NCBI RefSeq assembly: GCF_016495865.1
Contig: NZ_CP054706.1
Span: forward strand, 2,666,001-2,730,000
From: Salicibibacter cibi
Lineage (GTDB): Bacteria; Bacillota; Bacilli; Bacillales; Marinococcaceae
Direction of reading: 5' to 3'
Length of the DNA stretch: 64,000 nt
This document shows, in pieces, positions 46,275 to 54,245 of this stretch. The position numbers and the translations under genes are program-made. The notes under the pieces were generated by a model. That model ran no database searches. It was given only the letters and a program-made list of their open reading frames with translations, and was not told where the DNA came from. Position 1 is the first letter of the stretch, and each line of letters starts with the position of its first letter.

Positions 46275-47162
46275 CTATGCAGCATCCCGCAAAGCAGTGC
46301 CGGTTAATGTGAAAAATACATCTTCCAAACGTGGTTGCATCAATGATAATTGCGACGGCGTGATATTGTGTTCTTCGCAACGTCTCGCTAAATCACCGAG
46401 GAGTTGCATAGGGTTCGATGACGTGAAAAGCCACCCGCCATCTTTTTGCTGAATGACGTTCTCGGAATCTAGCCACGCTTGCGGAAGATCTCCTTTGATA
46501 AACACTGCCGGTTGTGCATAGCTGGCCAGTAAACCATCGATGCTCCCTTGTTCAACAATTTTTCCGCCATCCATAAACGCAACCTCATCGCAAAGCGCTT
46601 CAATCTCTTCCATATAATGGCTCGCATAAATAATCGTTTTTCCCTGCTGTTTTAACGTACGAATCAGTTGGAAAATATGGTGACGGGATTGGGGATCAAC
46701 GCCAACGGTCGGTTCATCCATAATGACAAGATCCGGTTCATGCATAAGTGCACATCCAATATTAAGACGGCGTTTCATTCCACCTGAAAATGTCTTCACT
46801 TTTGATTTGGCACGGTTGGTTAAGCCAATCTCATTAAATACGGTTTTCACCTGCCGAGCAAGTTTCTCGCCGGTTAATCCATGAATTTTTCCATAAAAAT
46901 GGAGGTTGGTGGTTGCTGATAACGTTTCTTCCACACAAATTTCCTGGGGAACATAGCCGAGAGGAGGCGAAGTCGAATCAGATACGTGAATCGATCCTTC
47001 ATAATCTTTAATTACCCCCGCCAGAATTTTAATTAAAGAGGACTTCCCTGCACCATTTGGACCGACGAGCCCGTAACACACGCCTGCCGGAATTGATAAG
47101 TCAATATTTTGCAATGCCTGAATGTCTTTATAACGTTTGTTTACATTTTGGATAGTAATCAT
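46275..47162 (-). CDS. ABC exporter ATP-binding protein in a LytTR operon
   Basis: About 295 residues: Walker A GPNGAGKSSL, signature TFSGGMKRRLNIGCAL, Walker B LVIMDEPTVGVDP, switch His in YASHYMEE. Start chosen at the ATG at 47162 (MITIQNVNKRY), six bases after GAGAGG. C-terminal ~80 residues are the DrrA-like extension. Paired with the following permease. Transported compound unknown; LytTR-linked ABC-2 exporters often handle bacteriocins or peptides. Confidence 0.9.
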   Translation of the reverse strand: MITIQNVNKRYKDIQALQNIDLSIPAGVCYGLVGPNGAGKSSLIKILAGVIKDYEGSIHVSDSTSPPLGYVPQEICVEETLSATTNLHFYGKIHGLTGEKLARQVKTVFNEIGLTNRAKSKVKTFSGGMKRRLNIGCALMHEPDLVIMDEPTVGVDPQSRHHIFQLIRTLKQQGKTIIYASHYMEEIEALCDEVAFMDGGKIVEQGSIDGLLASYAQPAVFIKGDLPQAWLDSENVIQQKDGGWLFTSSNPMQLLGDLARRCEEHNITPSQLSLMQPRLEDVFFTLTGTALRDAA

Positions 47163-47176
47163 ATTCATCCTCTCTT

Positions 47177-47581
47177 TCACTTTACCGAATCATTCATATC
47201 GGCTTCTATCTTTTTAAAATAAGCCCTAAAAGCAAACCAGAAGAACACATAGAGGGCGGTGAACATGCCAAAAGAAAGCACAATCGAGCGCAACGTAAAG
47301 GGAATCCACCCCGCCATAAAAATGGCGATGAGAAACCAAAGCATAATGGAAAGACCGAAATGGACGGCGACTTGTTTCAAAGGACTCCATTTCTCAATTT
47401 CAAAGAAGAATGAGGAAACGCCAAAATAAACCCCAAGTATCATGCTGCCCAACATATAGACCCATACTTGTGCAACGGGCACTTCAATATCCTGAACCGT
47501 GAGGATGGTCAAAGCAACAAAAGTAATCACGCAGGCAAAACCGAGACCGCCAAGACTTCTTTCTACCATTTCACGTAGCAT
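47177..47581 (-). CDS. DUF3021 membrane protein (LytTR partner)
   Basis: About 134 residues with four membrane helices in the DUF3021 pattern (GGLGFACVITFVALTIL; YMLGSMILGVYFGVSSFFF; hydrophobic pair; FTALYVFFWFAFRAYFKKI). The start is the ATG at 47581, eight bases after GGGGGG, overlapping the LytTR gene. In LytTR regulatory systems the small membrane protein restrains its cognate regulator; co-occurrence here suggests that role. Confidence 0.85.
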   Translation of the reverse strand: MLREMVERSLGGLGFACVITFVALTILTVQDIEVPVAQVWVYMLGSMILGVYFGVSSFFFEIEKWSPLKQVAVHFGLSIMLWFLIAIFMAGWIPFTLRSIVLSFGMFTALYVFFWFAFRAYFKKIEADMNDSVK

Positions 47582-48035
47582 TCGAACCACCCCCCATCAC
47601 CAATTTTTCCTTTAACGGTGCCACGTATTTTCGGGATACATACTCCTTGTTGCCTGAGTCGAAATGAATACACAAATTGCCGTTAAACGCCAATTCAAAA
47701 CGCTGAATATGATGAATGTTGCCGATTACCGATTTGGAAAAACGTGTAAAATCATAACCTTCAAGCAACGCTTCAACTTCATACAGTTTCATTTTCAATT
47801 CAATGTTCTGCTTCGTTGTCGTCGCGGCAAACACCTTCCTTTTTTCCGCATACACAAAGTCAATGTCATTCGGGTCGAGCACAATCGATTGCTCTTCACT
47901 AACACCGACAATGCGCCCGCTTGTTGTGTTATTCAATTGTCTGACAAGCGCCTCCAACTCGGGCGACCACTCCCTGGCCTGAATGATGACCGTCGTCTCC
48001 TCATGCTTGTCGCTAAGATCAATGTTCACATTCAC
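47571..48035 (-). CDS. LytTR-family DNA-binding regulator without receiver domain
   Basis: 154 residues. C-terminal LytTR domain: DIDFVYAEKRKVFA, KLYEVEALLEGYDFTRFSKSVIGNIHHIQRFE and YVSRKYVAPLKEKL. The N-terminal ~50 residues lack a response-regulator receiver, so it is not a two-component regulator but the LytTR-plus-membrane-inhibitor type. GTG start at 48035, eight bases after GAGGGG. Heads a four-gene operon; autoregulation likely, although I found no clear paired LytTR site in the 130-base leader. Confidence 0.9.
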   Translation of the reverse strand: MNVNIDLSDKHEETTVIIQAREWSPELEALVRQLNNTTSGRIVGVSEEQSIVLDPNDIDFVYAEKRKVFAATTTKQNIELKMKLYEVEALLEGYDFTRFSKSVIGNIHHIQRFELAFNGNLCIHFDSGNKEYVSRKYVAPLKEKLVMGGGSNAT

Positions 48036-48166
48036 TTGTTATACCCCTCTTCAGATATAGTAAAGGATCAACCGTAACGTTGTGTTAAACATAGCATAAC
48101 CCGTTGCCAGAGGTGTTCAAGATGACTTGATCGGTGTACGAAATGTTTTTTTTAAATATGACAATA

Positions 48167-48769
48167 TTACCCGTTCCGAGCTATCCTGAGCAATCTTCTG
48201 CCCGTTAACACAATTACAACACTTGTTATCCACAATATTAACATAGAACCAAACCCAACCAATGACCACCATGTATTGACCTGGTGCTGTCCCAGACTGA
48301 CCTCTAGTGGAACAAAGAGCACTGTCCCAATGGCAAGCAAACAAAGAAGCGTTCCCGTAATATAGTAAGTCTTCACTTGAAAAAGATAGGCCAGAGGAAG
48401 GAAGTGAATCCCTACAATAATAGCCATAATCGGGAAAAACCAATCGAACTGTCCAATCGCATTGCACACGAAGGCAGCAATAATAATCAACACAAATTCT
48501 GCAGCAATAATAATATTAAACCACTTGTCGACATTCTTTGAGCTATGAACATTTGTATTAGACAAGTTTCGGGAACCCTTAATCAATGAAATTCCCGAGC
48601 AAAATAAAACAGTACCGATCAATATCGCCAGAATCAGTATCCAGATGGAAGCCGATTCCTGCAAACCGCCAATCCCGACATTCGCCCACACTGTTCCAAA
48701 AAAGGCCATAAACATAACCCCGGAAGCCGTCCCGCGCACATCTGCTTTAGAGACAACCGTTCGCGACAC
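48167..48769 (-). CDS. Six-TM hypothetical membrane protein
   Basis: About 200 residues with six hydrophobic helices (for example SIWILILAILIGTVLFCSG, FNIIIAAEFVLIIIAAF, MLILWITSVVIVLTG). No motif recognised; resembles uncharacterised proteins in drug-response loci. AAAGGGGG is directly followed by an ATG at 48775 but GTG at 48769 has the better six-base spacer. Divergent from the MerR-TipAS gene; the promoter region between them carries a MerR-type site, so both may be one regulatory unit. Confidence 0.7.
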   Translation of the reverse strand: MSRTVVSKADVRGTASGVMFMAFFGTVWANVGIGGLQESASIWILILAILIGTVLFCSGISLIKGSRNLSNTNVHSSKNVDKWFNIIIAAEFVLIIIAAFVCNAIGQFDWFFPIMAIIVGIHFLPLAYLFQVKTYYITGTLLCLLAIGTVLFVPLEVSLGQHQVNTWWSLVGFGSMLILWITSVVIVLTGRRLLRIARNG

Positions 48770-48827
48770 ACACATCCCCCTTTCCTGCTATGCCACCAAA
48801 TAATACCTTTAAAAAAAATTATTTTCC

Positions 48828-48860
48828 CCTTGAGGTTAACGTTACGTAAAGGTTTATAAT
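48828..48860 (+). promoter_or_regulatory. MerR-type promoter with 19 bp spacer and dyad
   Basis: TTGAGG (48830-48835) and TATAAT (48855-48860) are 19 bases apart, the lengthened spacing that MerR proteins correct by twisting DNA. An imperfect dyad centred at 48840 (CCTT … AAGG outer arms, 8 of 12 pairs) fills the spacer. 25 bases upstream of the MerR-TipAS start: autoregulation. Confidence 0.75.
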
Positions 48861-48885
48861 AATTATAGTCAAGGGATGGATAATC

Positions 48886-49644
48886 ATGAAATACACGGTA
48901 AATCAACTCGCGCACTTGTCAGGTGTAAGCGGGCGAACATTACGTTACTATGATCAAATCGGGCTGCTTAAACCCGCCAGAATCAATTCATCCGGATATC
49001 GGATTTACGGGCATAAAGAGGTAGATCTTCTTCAGCAAATCCTATTTTACCGTGAATTGGATGTCAGTCTTTCGGAAATCATGAAAATCATTAATCAGCC
49101 AACATTTGATCAAACAAAGGCTCTAAAATATCATTATAACAATCTGAAGGAAAAGCGTACCCGCCTTGACAAAATAATGGCGACTGTTGAAAGGACAATT
49201 GCCTATAAGGAAAGAGGAGCATTGATGCTTGATAAAGAAAAATTCGAAGGATTCAAGGAAAAATTAATCCAAGACAACGAGCAAAAGCACGGGAAAGAAG
49301 TCCGGGGAAAACATGGCGATGCTGCGGTAGATGCAAGCAATGAAAAGCTTAGGGAAATGTCTCGAGAGGACTACTATGCTTTCACTACGTTGGAAGAAGA
49401 AATCCATTCATTACTTCCAAAGGCATATGCAACCGGGGATCCCTCATCTGACCTAGCACAAGAACTTGCTGCCAAGCATAAAGAATGGTTGATGTATTCA
49501 TGGGGAAGTTACTCCAAAGAAGCACATGCCGGATTAGCAGAAATATATGTTTCCGATGAACGTTTTACGGCTTACTATGACAAGAGCGTCAAAGGCGGAA
49601 CCGCATTTTTGCGAGATGCCATTTTGGTTTATGTAAGATACTGA
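48886..49644 (+). CDS. MerR-family regulator with TipAS antibiotic-recognition domain
   Basis: 252 residues. N-terminal MerR head (YTVNQLAHLSGVSGRTLRYYDQIGLLKPAR … GYRIYGHKEV), coiled-coil dimer helix to about residue 115, then a TipAS-like helical domain (YYAFTTLEEEIHSLLPKA, HKEWLMYSWGSYSKEAHAGLAEIYVSDERFTAYYDKSVKGGTAFL). TipA-class proteins bind thiopeptides or other ligands and switch on their own promoter and resistance genes; the 19 bp-spacer promoter upstream agrees. Length matches full-length TipA-type proteins (~250). Confidence 0.93.
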   Translation: MKYTVNQLAHLSGVSGRTLRYYDQIGLLKPARINSSGYRIYGHKEVDLLQQILFYRELDVSLSEIMKIINQPTFDQTKALKYHYNNLKEKRTRLDKIMATVERTIAYKERGALMLDKEKFEGFKEKLIQDNEQKHGKEVRGKHGDAAVDASNEKLREMSREDYYAFTTLEEEIHSLLPKAYATGDPSSDLAQELAAKHKEWLMYSWGSYSKEAHAGLAEIYVSDERFTAYYDKSVKGGTAFLRDAILVYVRY

Positions 49645-49815
49645 TGTTAATAATTAATAAAATCGCTGGTATGAAATTAAATCAATATTCATTCAAATCG
49701 TTCCGTTACCGTTAAAGGAAAAAGCGAAATCATTATTCCTGTTCGGAAAAGATGCAGAGAGAACTGCTGTTGCAGCCAAAATAAACAGTATAATCTGAGT
49801 AAAAGGAGATATCCA

Positions 49816-50090
49816 GTGACCATTATTGCTATGAATGGTAGCCCACGATGAAGAAAATCAACTCATATCCTAAAAGTTAATTACATTTTTACAAACATGC
49901 CTGATAAAAGCACCAATGTATATTCCAACTTCTGATAAAACGTTTCCTTTGCTTCTTGTGGGAGCGCATAAAAGTTCCCCTTCTTTTCAACATTATAACT
50001 CATTTTTATTACGTTGAAGCAGAGTACAAAACCTGCGAATATATTAAAGCAGAAAAACTAGGGCAAGGTGGCTTAATTACCCGATCATGA
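49816..50090 (+). pseudogene. NADPH-dependent FMN-reductase/flavodoxin-like gene remnant
   Basis: Start and end of a gene remain. At 49816 a GTG behind AAAAGGAG reads MTIIAMNGSPR, the typical N-terminus of flavodoxin-fold NAD(P)H oxidoreductases, but is stopped by TGA at 49849 (then RKSTHILKV in frame). At 50010-50090 another open stretch ends with EYIKAEKLGQGGLITRS and a stop, a plausible C-terminus of the same gene. The ~130 bases between cannot hold the missing ~130 residues, so the centre is deleted. The stop codon region merges into a 52 bp repeat array. Confidence 0.65.
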
Positions 50091-50200
50091 GGACAGCGAC
50101 CGAACGAGCGATTGGTTTTCGTGTTCGGTCGCCATAACCGTTTCATGGTGACCGGGGAGCCCTGCTTCGCGAGAAGACATTGGGTCATTGACGATAGCCT
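50086..50200. repeat. Tandem array 5, 52 bp period, GGTCGCCAT family
   Basis: GACCG blocks at 50098 and 50150 are 52 bases apart. CGGTCGCCAT and ATGGTGACCG form a hairpin around nine bases (50127-50154), and GGAGCCCTGCTTCG recalls array 1 (AAGCCCTGCTTCA at 38783), 11.5 kb away. Same sequence family as array 1, fewer and more diverged units. Confidence 0.65.
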
Positions 50201-50370
50201 TTGATACCTTCACTCGGGCTGTGGCAGTTTAATCCCATCGATCACTAACCCCAGTTTGAAGTCCTAATACGGTCTTCCGGTCGTCGGTGTGATCGCTTAT
50301 TTCCGACAGGCTGCACTAGTAGTCTATATCAGAAGTTCTGAAACTCCTATTCAAATATCTCCCGATTCTT

Positions 50371-50938
50371 TGAGGACTGATCGGGGTCAAACATTGCGTT
50401 TTGAGTCCTCAGTTGTCCGGTCTGAGGACTGATCGGGGTTAAAAACTGCATTTTGAGTCCTCAGTTGCCCGATCTGAAGACTGATCGGGGGGTTAAAAAC
50501 TGCATTTTGAGTCCTCAGTTGCCCGATCTGAGGACTGATCGGGGTCAAACATTGCGTTTTGAGTCCTCAGTTGTCCGGTCTGAGGACTAATCGGGGTTAA
50601 AAACTGCATTTTGAGTCCTCAGTTGCCCGATCTGAGGACTGATCGGGGTTAAAAACTGCATTTTGAGTCCTCAGTTGCCCGGTCTGAAGACTGATCGGGG
50701 TCAAACATTGCGTTTTGAGTCCTCAGTTGCCCGGTCTGAAGACTGATCGGGGTTAAAAACTGCATTTTGAGTCCTCAGTTGCCCGATCTGAGGACTGATC
50801 GGGGTCAAAAACTGCATTTTGAGTCCTCAGTTGCCCGGTCTGAAGACTGATCGGGGTTAAAAACTGCATTTTGAGTCCTCAGTTGTCCGGTCTGAGGACT
50901 GATCGGGGTTAAAAACTGCATTTTGAGTCCTCAGTTGC
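50371..50938. repeat. Tandem array 6, eleven units of 52 bp, AGTCCTCA hairpin family
   Basis: Units start at 50371, 50423, 50475, 50529, 50581, 50633, 50685, 50737, 50789, 50841 and 50893; only the third is longer (54, two extra G). Each has TGAGGACT (or TGAAGACT), GATCGGGG, an A/T-rich middle and TTTTGAGTCCTCAGTTG(C/T)CCG(A/G)TC. AGTCCTCA pairs with the next TGAGGACT around 11 bases, and CCCGATC in that loop can alternatively pair with GATCGGG. Units are >90% identical, so the array is young or homogenised. Not CRISPR: no unique spacers. No gene within 300 bases upstream. Confidence 0.95.
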
Positions 50939-51047
50939 TGTGGTTGATCATCGTTTGGCCGGATTTTTGTGCAGGAAAGCATTTTTGAAACGTTATACTA
51001 GGACGAGTATAAAACCCGCCCAAGTTCTTTTTTTTCGTCCTTTATTT

Positions 51048-51758
51048 TCACACTTCCACCACAGCATTTTTAGTTAGCTTACGCATGAGCGTAACCAACA
51101 GAATGATTAGAATGACACTCGTACTTATAGCCAACCCCACGGAAAACTGCTCAACCGGCAGAAGCCAATGAAAAAATGTCAACGTGCCAGCTGTTTCACC
51201 CCAAACATAATCATTAATGGTTATAGCGACAATACTAACAGCAATAAAACCGAAACCAAGGAGCCAATGATGGTAAAAGCCTGCACTAATGAACCAGCCA
51301 AGAAGATACCAGATCACGAATTGGAAAAAAACCATTCCCAGTGTCAATATGACAGTCTCATCCCCGGCAACCGCTGCACCGGAAAGCCATTGATCCCAAC
51401 CTGTCAAAGAAAAAAGCAAACGTTCCAGTCCATACAAGCTCCCCGCAAGAAGGGTCATCACAAATCCAAGGAAGAAGAGAGTATAGGTTGCACCGAGATA
51501 ATAATCTCTGCGGGTGACACCATTGGAGACAAACTCGCTCAGGAAACCGCCCATTGACAACACTCCCGTGACAAATAAGAATACTCTTGCCGGTTGCATG
51601 GCGGCATCCAATATTGTCGTTTCCATCATTCCGCTAACATTTATAGAAACAATTTGAACAGCAATGTAAATCAACAAAAATATTCCGACCACCCACATCG
51701 TCCACTGTAAAAATGTCCCGAACATCATTTTAGAAACGAGTACAGATTTATTGTTCAT
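51048..51758 (-). CDS. Membrane subunit of a GntR-linked ABC transporter
   Basis: 236 residues, six membrane segments; EFVSNGVTRRDYYLGAT in the first cytosolic loop is typical of the permeases in GntR/YtrA-type ABC operons, where "FxxNGxTRr" recurs. No signal peptide. AGGAGGAG before the ATG at 51758. Third gene of the operon GntR-ATPase-permease. Probably responds to cell-envelope-active compounds; inferred from operon type only. Confidence 0.85.
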   Translation of the reverse strand: MNNKSVLVSKMMFGTFLQWTMWVVGIFLLIYIAVQIVSINVSGMMETTILDAAMQPARVFLFVTGVLSMGGFLSEFVSNGVTRRDYYLGATYTLFFLGFVMTLLAGSLYGLERLLFSLTGWDQWLSGAAVAGDETVILTLGMVFFQFVIWYLLGWFISAGFYHHWLLGFGFIAVSIVAITINDYVWGETAGTLTFFHWLLPVEQFSVGLAISTSVILIILLVTLMRKLTKNAVVEV

Positions 51759-52620
51759 GCTTCTCCTCCTCTGTCAGATGGATGAATAACTCTTGCAATG
51801 CAATCGGGCTGAATTCCAAGCCAAGCGATTTTCCTTCTTTTCGCTCATCATCGGAAAAACCGTCGTAAATCATCACTGATTTTGTTCCGCCCAGTGATTG
51901 TTCGTTTAATACCTTCTTTCCGGCCGTGAATTGATCCACTCGTGACTTTTCACCGATGACCGTCGTTCCTCGATCCAGCAACGTTTCCGTATCTTCATGG
52001 AGGAGGAGCGAACCTTCTTTTATAACAAGGACTTCTTCAAACAACCCATCCATTTCTGAGATTAAATGCGTGGATAGAATGATCGTCCGCGGATGTTCCA
52101 TGTAATCCTTCAACACTTCTTCGTAGAAAATTTTCCGTGCCGGCGCATCCATCCCCAAATATGCTTCATCAAAAATCGTAATTGGTGCACGACTGGCCAA
52201 ACCAACGGTTACCCCTAGCGCCGATTGCATCCCGGTCGATAGTTTATTTACAGCTTCATGAAGAGGAAGTTTAAACCTTCGGACAAGCTGCGCAGCGTAG
52301 CTATGGTCAAAGAGAGGACGAAATTCGGCTATATACTCGATCCACTTCTCTACGGTTTCTGTTTCTTCCTCTAACTTCACATCACGAATGAACATAATGC
52401 TCTCCATGACACGAGCATTTTCAAAAGGCGCTTCGCCATCAACCGTAATGTTACCGCTCGACGGCTGATTAAAGGCTGCAAGCAGTGATAATAACGATGT
52501 TTTGCCCGCTCCGTTTCGACCGAGCAAACCGTATATTTTTTCACCTTCCAGTTCAAATGAAATGTCTTTTAACACGGAATGTTCGCCATACTTGAGTGAG
52601 AGTTCCTTAGCTTTAATCAC
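51748..52620 (-). CDS. ABC transporter ATP-binding protein, YtrB-like
   Basis: 290 residues. Walker A GRNGAGKTSLL, a degenerate signature (KLSTGMQSALGVTVGL), Walker B ITIFDEAYLGMDAP with DEA in place of DEP, and the switch His in LSTHLISE. The altered signature and Walker B are usual in YtrB-type ATPases. Overlaps both neighbours by a few bases, so regulator, ATPase and permease are tightly coupled. Confidence 0.88.
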   Translation of the reverse strand: MIKAKELSLKYGEHSVLKDISFELEGEKIYGLLGRNGAGKTSLLSLLAAFNQPSSGNITVDGEAPFENARVMESIMFIRDVKLEEETETVEKWIEYIAEFRPLFDHSYAAQLVRRFKLPLHEAVNKLSTGMQSALGVTVGLASRAPITIFDEAYLGMDAPARKIFYEEVLKDYMEHPRTIILSTHLISEMDGLFEEVLVIKEGSLLLHEDTETLLDRGTTVIGEKSRVDQFTAGKKVLNEQSLGGTKSVMIYDGFSDDERKEGKSLGLEFSPIALQELFIHLTEEEKHEQ

Positions 52621-52994
52621 AGGTCATCCCTTCCTTTCATCAATCGAACCATTTCTTGTACCTCTTCGTTGGAAATGCCAATCCTGTTTGCTTCGCGCAT
52701 CATTCGCCAGACGTACTCCTCTTTAAACGCTTCTTTCCGTGCTTGTAAAAGTTGATTTCGTGCCCCTTCCGCGACAAACATTCCGACTCCTCGTTTCTTA
52801 TATAGAATCCCCTCATCCACAAGTTGGTTAATCCCTTTTAAAACCGTGGAAGGATTAATCGTGTAATAATCGACAAGTTGATTGGTGGAGGGGGCCTGTT
52901 CACCTTCCTTGATCCCACCCTCCACAATTTCGTTTTCAATCATCTCCCGTATTTGTATGAAAACCGGTTGATGATCATCCAATGATTGCCACAC
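52617..52994 (-). CDS. GntR-family repressor, YtrA subfamily
   Basis: 125 residues: winged helix PVFIQIREMIENEIVEGGIKEGEQAPSTNQLVDYYTINPSTVLKGINQLVDEGILYKKRGVGMFV and a short two-helix tail (~45 residues) that dimerises but is too small for a ligand domain, the YtrA pattern. GTG start at 52994. First gene of the operon; a matching inverted repeat overlaps its own promoter (53019-53048), so it is probably autorepressed and released by antibiotic stress. Confidence 0.92.
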   Translation of the reverse strand: MWQSLDDHQPVFIQIREMIENEIVEGGIKEGEQAPSTNQLVDYYTINPSTVLKGINQLVDEGILYKKRGVGMFVAEGARNQLLQARKEAFKEEYVWRMMREANRIGISNEEVQEMVRLMKGRDDL

Positions 52995-53018
52995 CTACTT
53001 GCACCACCTCTCATCTAT

Positions 53019-53071
53019 TATGGTTAGTTGGTTATGTGGTTAACCATATACCAAACAGTCTTTTTTGTCAA
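53019..53071 (-). promoter_or_regulatory. Promoter and operator of the GntR-ABC operon
   Basis: Minus strand: TTGACA at 53071-53066, -10 TATGGT about 17 bases on. TATGGTTA (53019-53026) and its complement TAACCATA (53041-53048) are separated by 14 bases, the wide inverted repeat expected for YtrA-type repressors; one arm covers the -10. Confidence 0.7.
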
Positions 53072-53110
53072 TAAAATAAACCGCCCGAAATTCGAGCGGT
53101 GTTTAGTCTG

Positions 53111-53779
53111 CTAGATCTCATTCAATTTTACATTTTTATTTTTTAAAGTGGCAACGCTGTCTCGAACCTGATAGGAAGTGAAAAGTTTATCTTCATTAAA
53201 TGAAAGAAATACCCCATTATCAAAATCAGTACCCGATTCTTTAAAGAAAACACCGTTTTCAACTGTTGTTTTCGTTTTGTGCTCTGTAAGATAATAGTGA
53301 TCATTTTCCTCCATCGGTTCAAGAAACGCATAAACGCCCTTATCATAAGGCAATTTTTCATATGGAAACGCAACATCTTGAGGGATAAAATGAAGTTCCA
53401 AAAAAGTCATCCGCTTCATCAAAAGGTTCATAAAAGAACCATGGATCATTTCCTCCCATCGGCTTTCTGCTACATGTGCCAATACGAGCTGCGTGAACCC
53501 CGTATCCCTTGTAAATGCTTCCAAAAATTTAACCAGCCTCTGATGGTTTCTGAATTCTTTAATCTTAAATTCACTGGCTCCTAAATCTTTACTGAGCTTT
53601 TTACTCTCAGCGAAGGCAAGTTCTATTTCCGGTTGATCAAAATTATCTCTATCAGACTCGATCAAAAAAAGAACTTCAAAGTCACTGTTTAACGCTTTGG
53701 CTAGCTGTGCGCCTCTGAGTATTGTGTTTGGACTGTATAAATCAAAGTCCAGCAACACAAGAATCTTATCCTTGTTCAT
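53111..53779 (-). CDS. Universal-stress-protein-like protein with C-terminal extension
   Basis: About 222 residues. N-terminal part has an alpha/beta USP-like pattern (DKILVLLDFDLYSPNTILRGAQLAKALNSDFEVLFLIESD; TGFTQLVLAHVAESRWEEMIHGSFMNLLM, where the G-x(2)-G ATP loop is not complete). The remaining ~90 residues are charged beta-rich sequence I do not recognise. Start at MNKDK (53779); the frame is open to 53794. Ribosome binding site weak. Flanked by a MITE copy on its 5' side, 27 bases upstream of its coding start, so its promoter may lie within the element. Confidence 0.6.
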   Translation of the reverse strand: MNKDKILVLLDFDLYSPNTILRGAQLAKALNSDFEVLFLIESDRDNFDQPEIELAFAESKKLSKDLGASEFKIKEFRNHQRLVKFLEAFTRDTGFTQLVLAHVAESRWEEMIHGSFMNLLMKRMTFLELHFIPQDVAFPYEKLPYDKGVYAFLEPMEENDHYYLTEHKTKTTVENGVFFKESGTDFDNGVFLSFNEDKLFTSYQVRDSVATLKNKNVKLNEI

Positions 53780-53820
53780 CAATGGAAAAACCATTTTTCA
53801 TCACCCATTTCCTAATCAGG

Positions 53821-54098
53821 GATTGCTGAACAACTTGCAGCTATCAGCTGAAGCCGGGATGCCGCTTCCATGGCTTCGCTTTCCGCGGACGAACGGTCAA
53901 GCCTCCTCGCTAAAGGCGTGCGGGGGTGTTGACACGTCCGTTTTTCCGCTGGAGTCTCGCCATTGCAGCACCGTCCCTCCGTACGTTGCCAGAAGTGCAA
54001 AGGATTTTGCTTATAGGATGGATTTCCTTGCATCCAACTTTGACAACACCAACGGAAAATGCTTATGTGCCAGTCTTTTTCCGTTATTCAGCAGTCCC
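53821..54098 (+). mobile_element. MITE-like element, copy 4
   Basis: 278 bp, ends GGGATTGCTGAA/TTCAGCAGTCCC. Flanked by TAATCA (53815-53820) and TAATTA (54099-54104), five of six bases equal. Between the stress-protein-like gene and a TetR gene. Confidence 0.85.
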
Positions 54099-54125
54099 TA
54101 ATTATTCACTTAATAATGCTCTTCC

Positions 54126-54177
54126 TTTACACGAATAACCAGAAAGGCTATAATGAACATTGTCTAACGATCGATCG
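54126..54177 (+). promoter_or_regulatory. Promoter and palindrome of the TetR gene at 54246
   Basis: TTTACA (54126-54131), 17 bases, TATAAT (54149-54154). The palindrome CGATCGATCG (54168-54177) lies at the expected transcription start and may be the autoregulatory operator. Confidence 0.65.
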
Positions 54178-54245
54178 GTAGGCAGACAAATTATAACCCA
54201 CCTTGATTTTGTTGTAAATACCTTAATGAAAAAAAGGAGCGCATC

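Noticed and set aside
50371-50938. CRISPR array
   Set aside because: The complete 52 bp unit repeats with few differences; there are no unique spacers and no cas genes.
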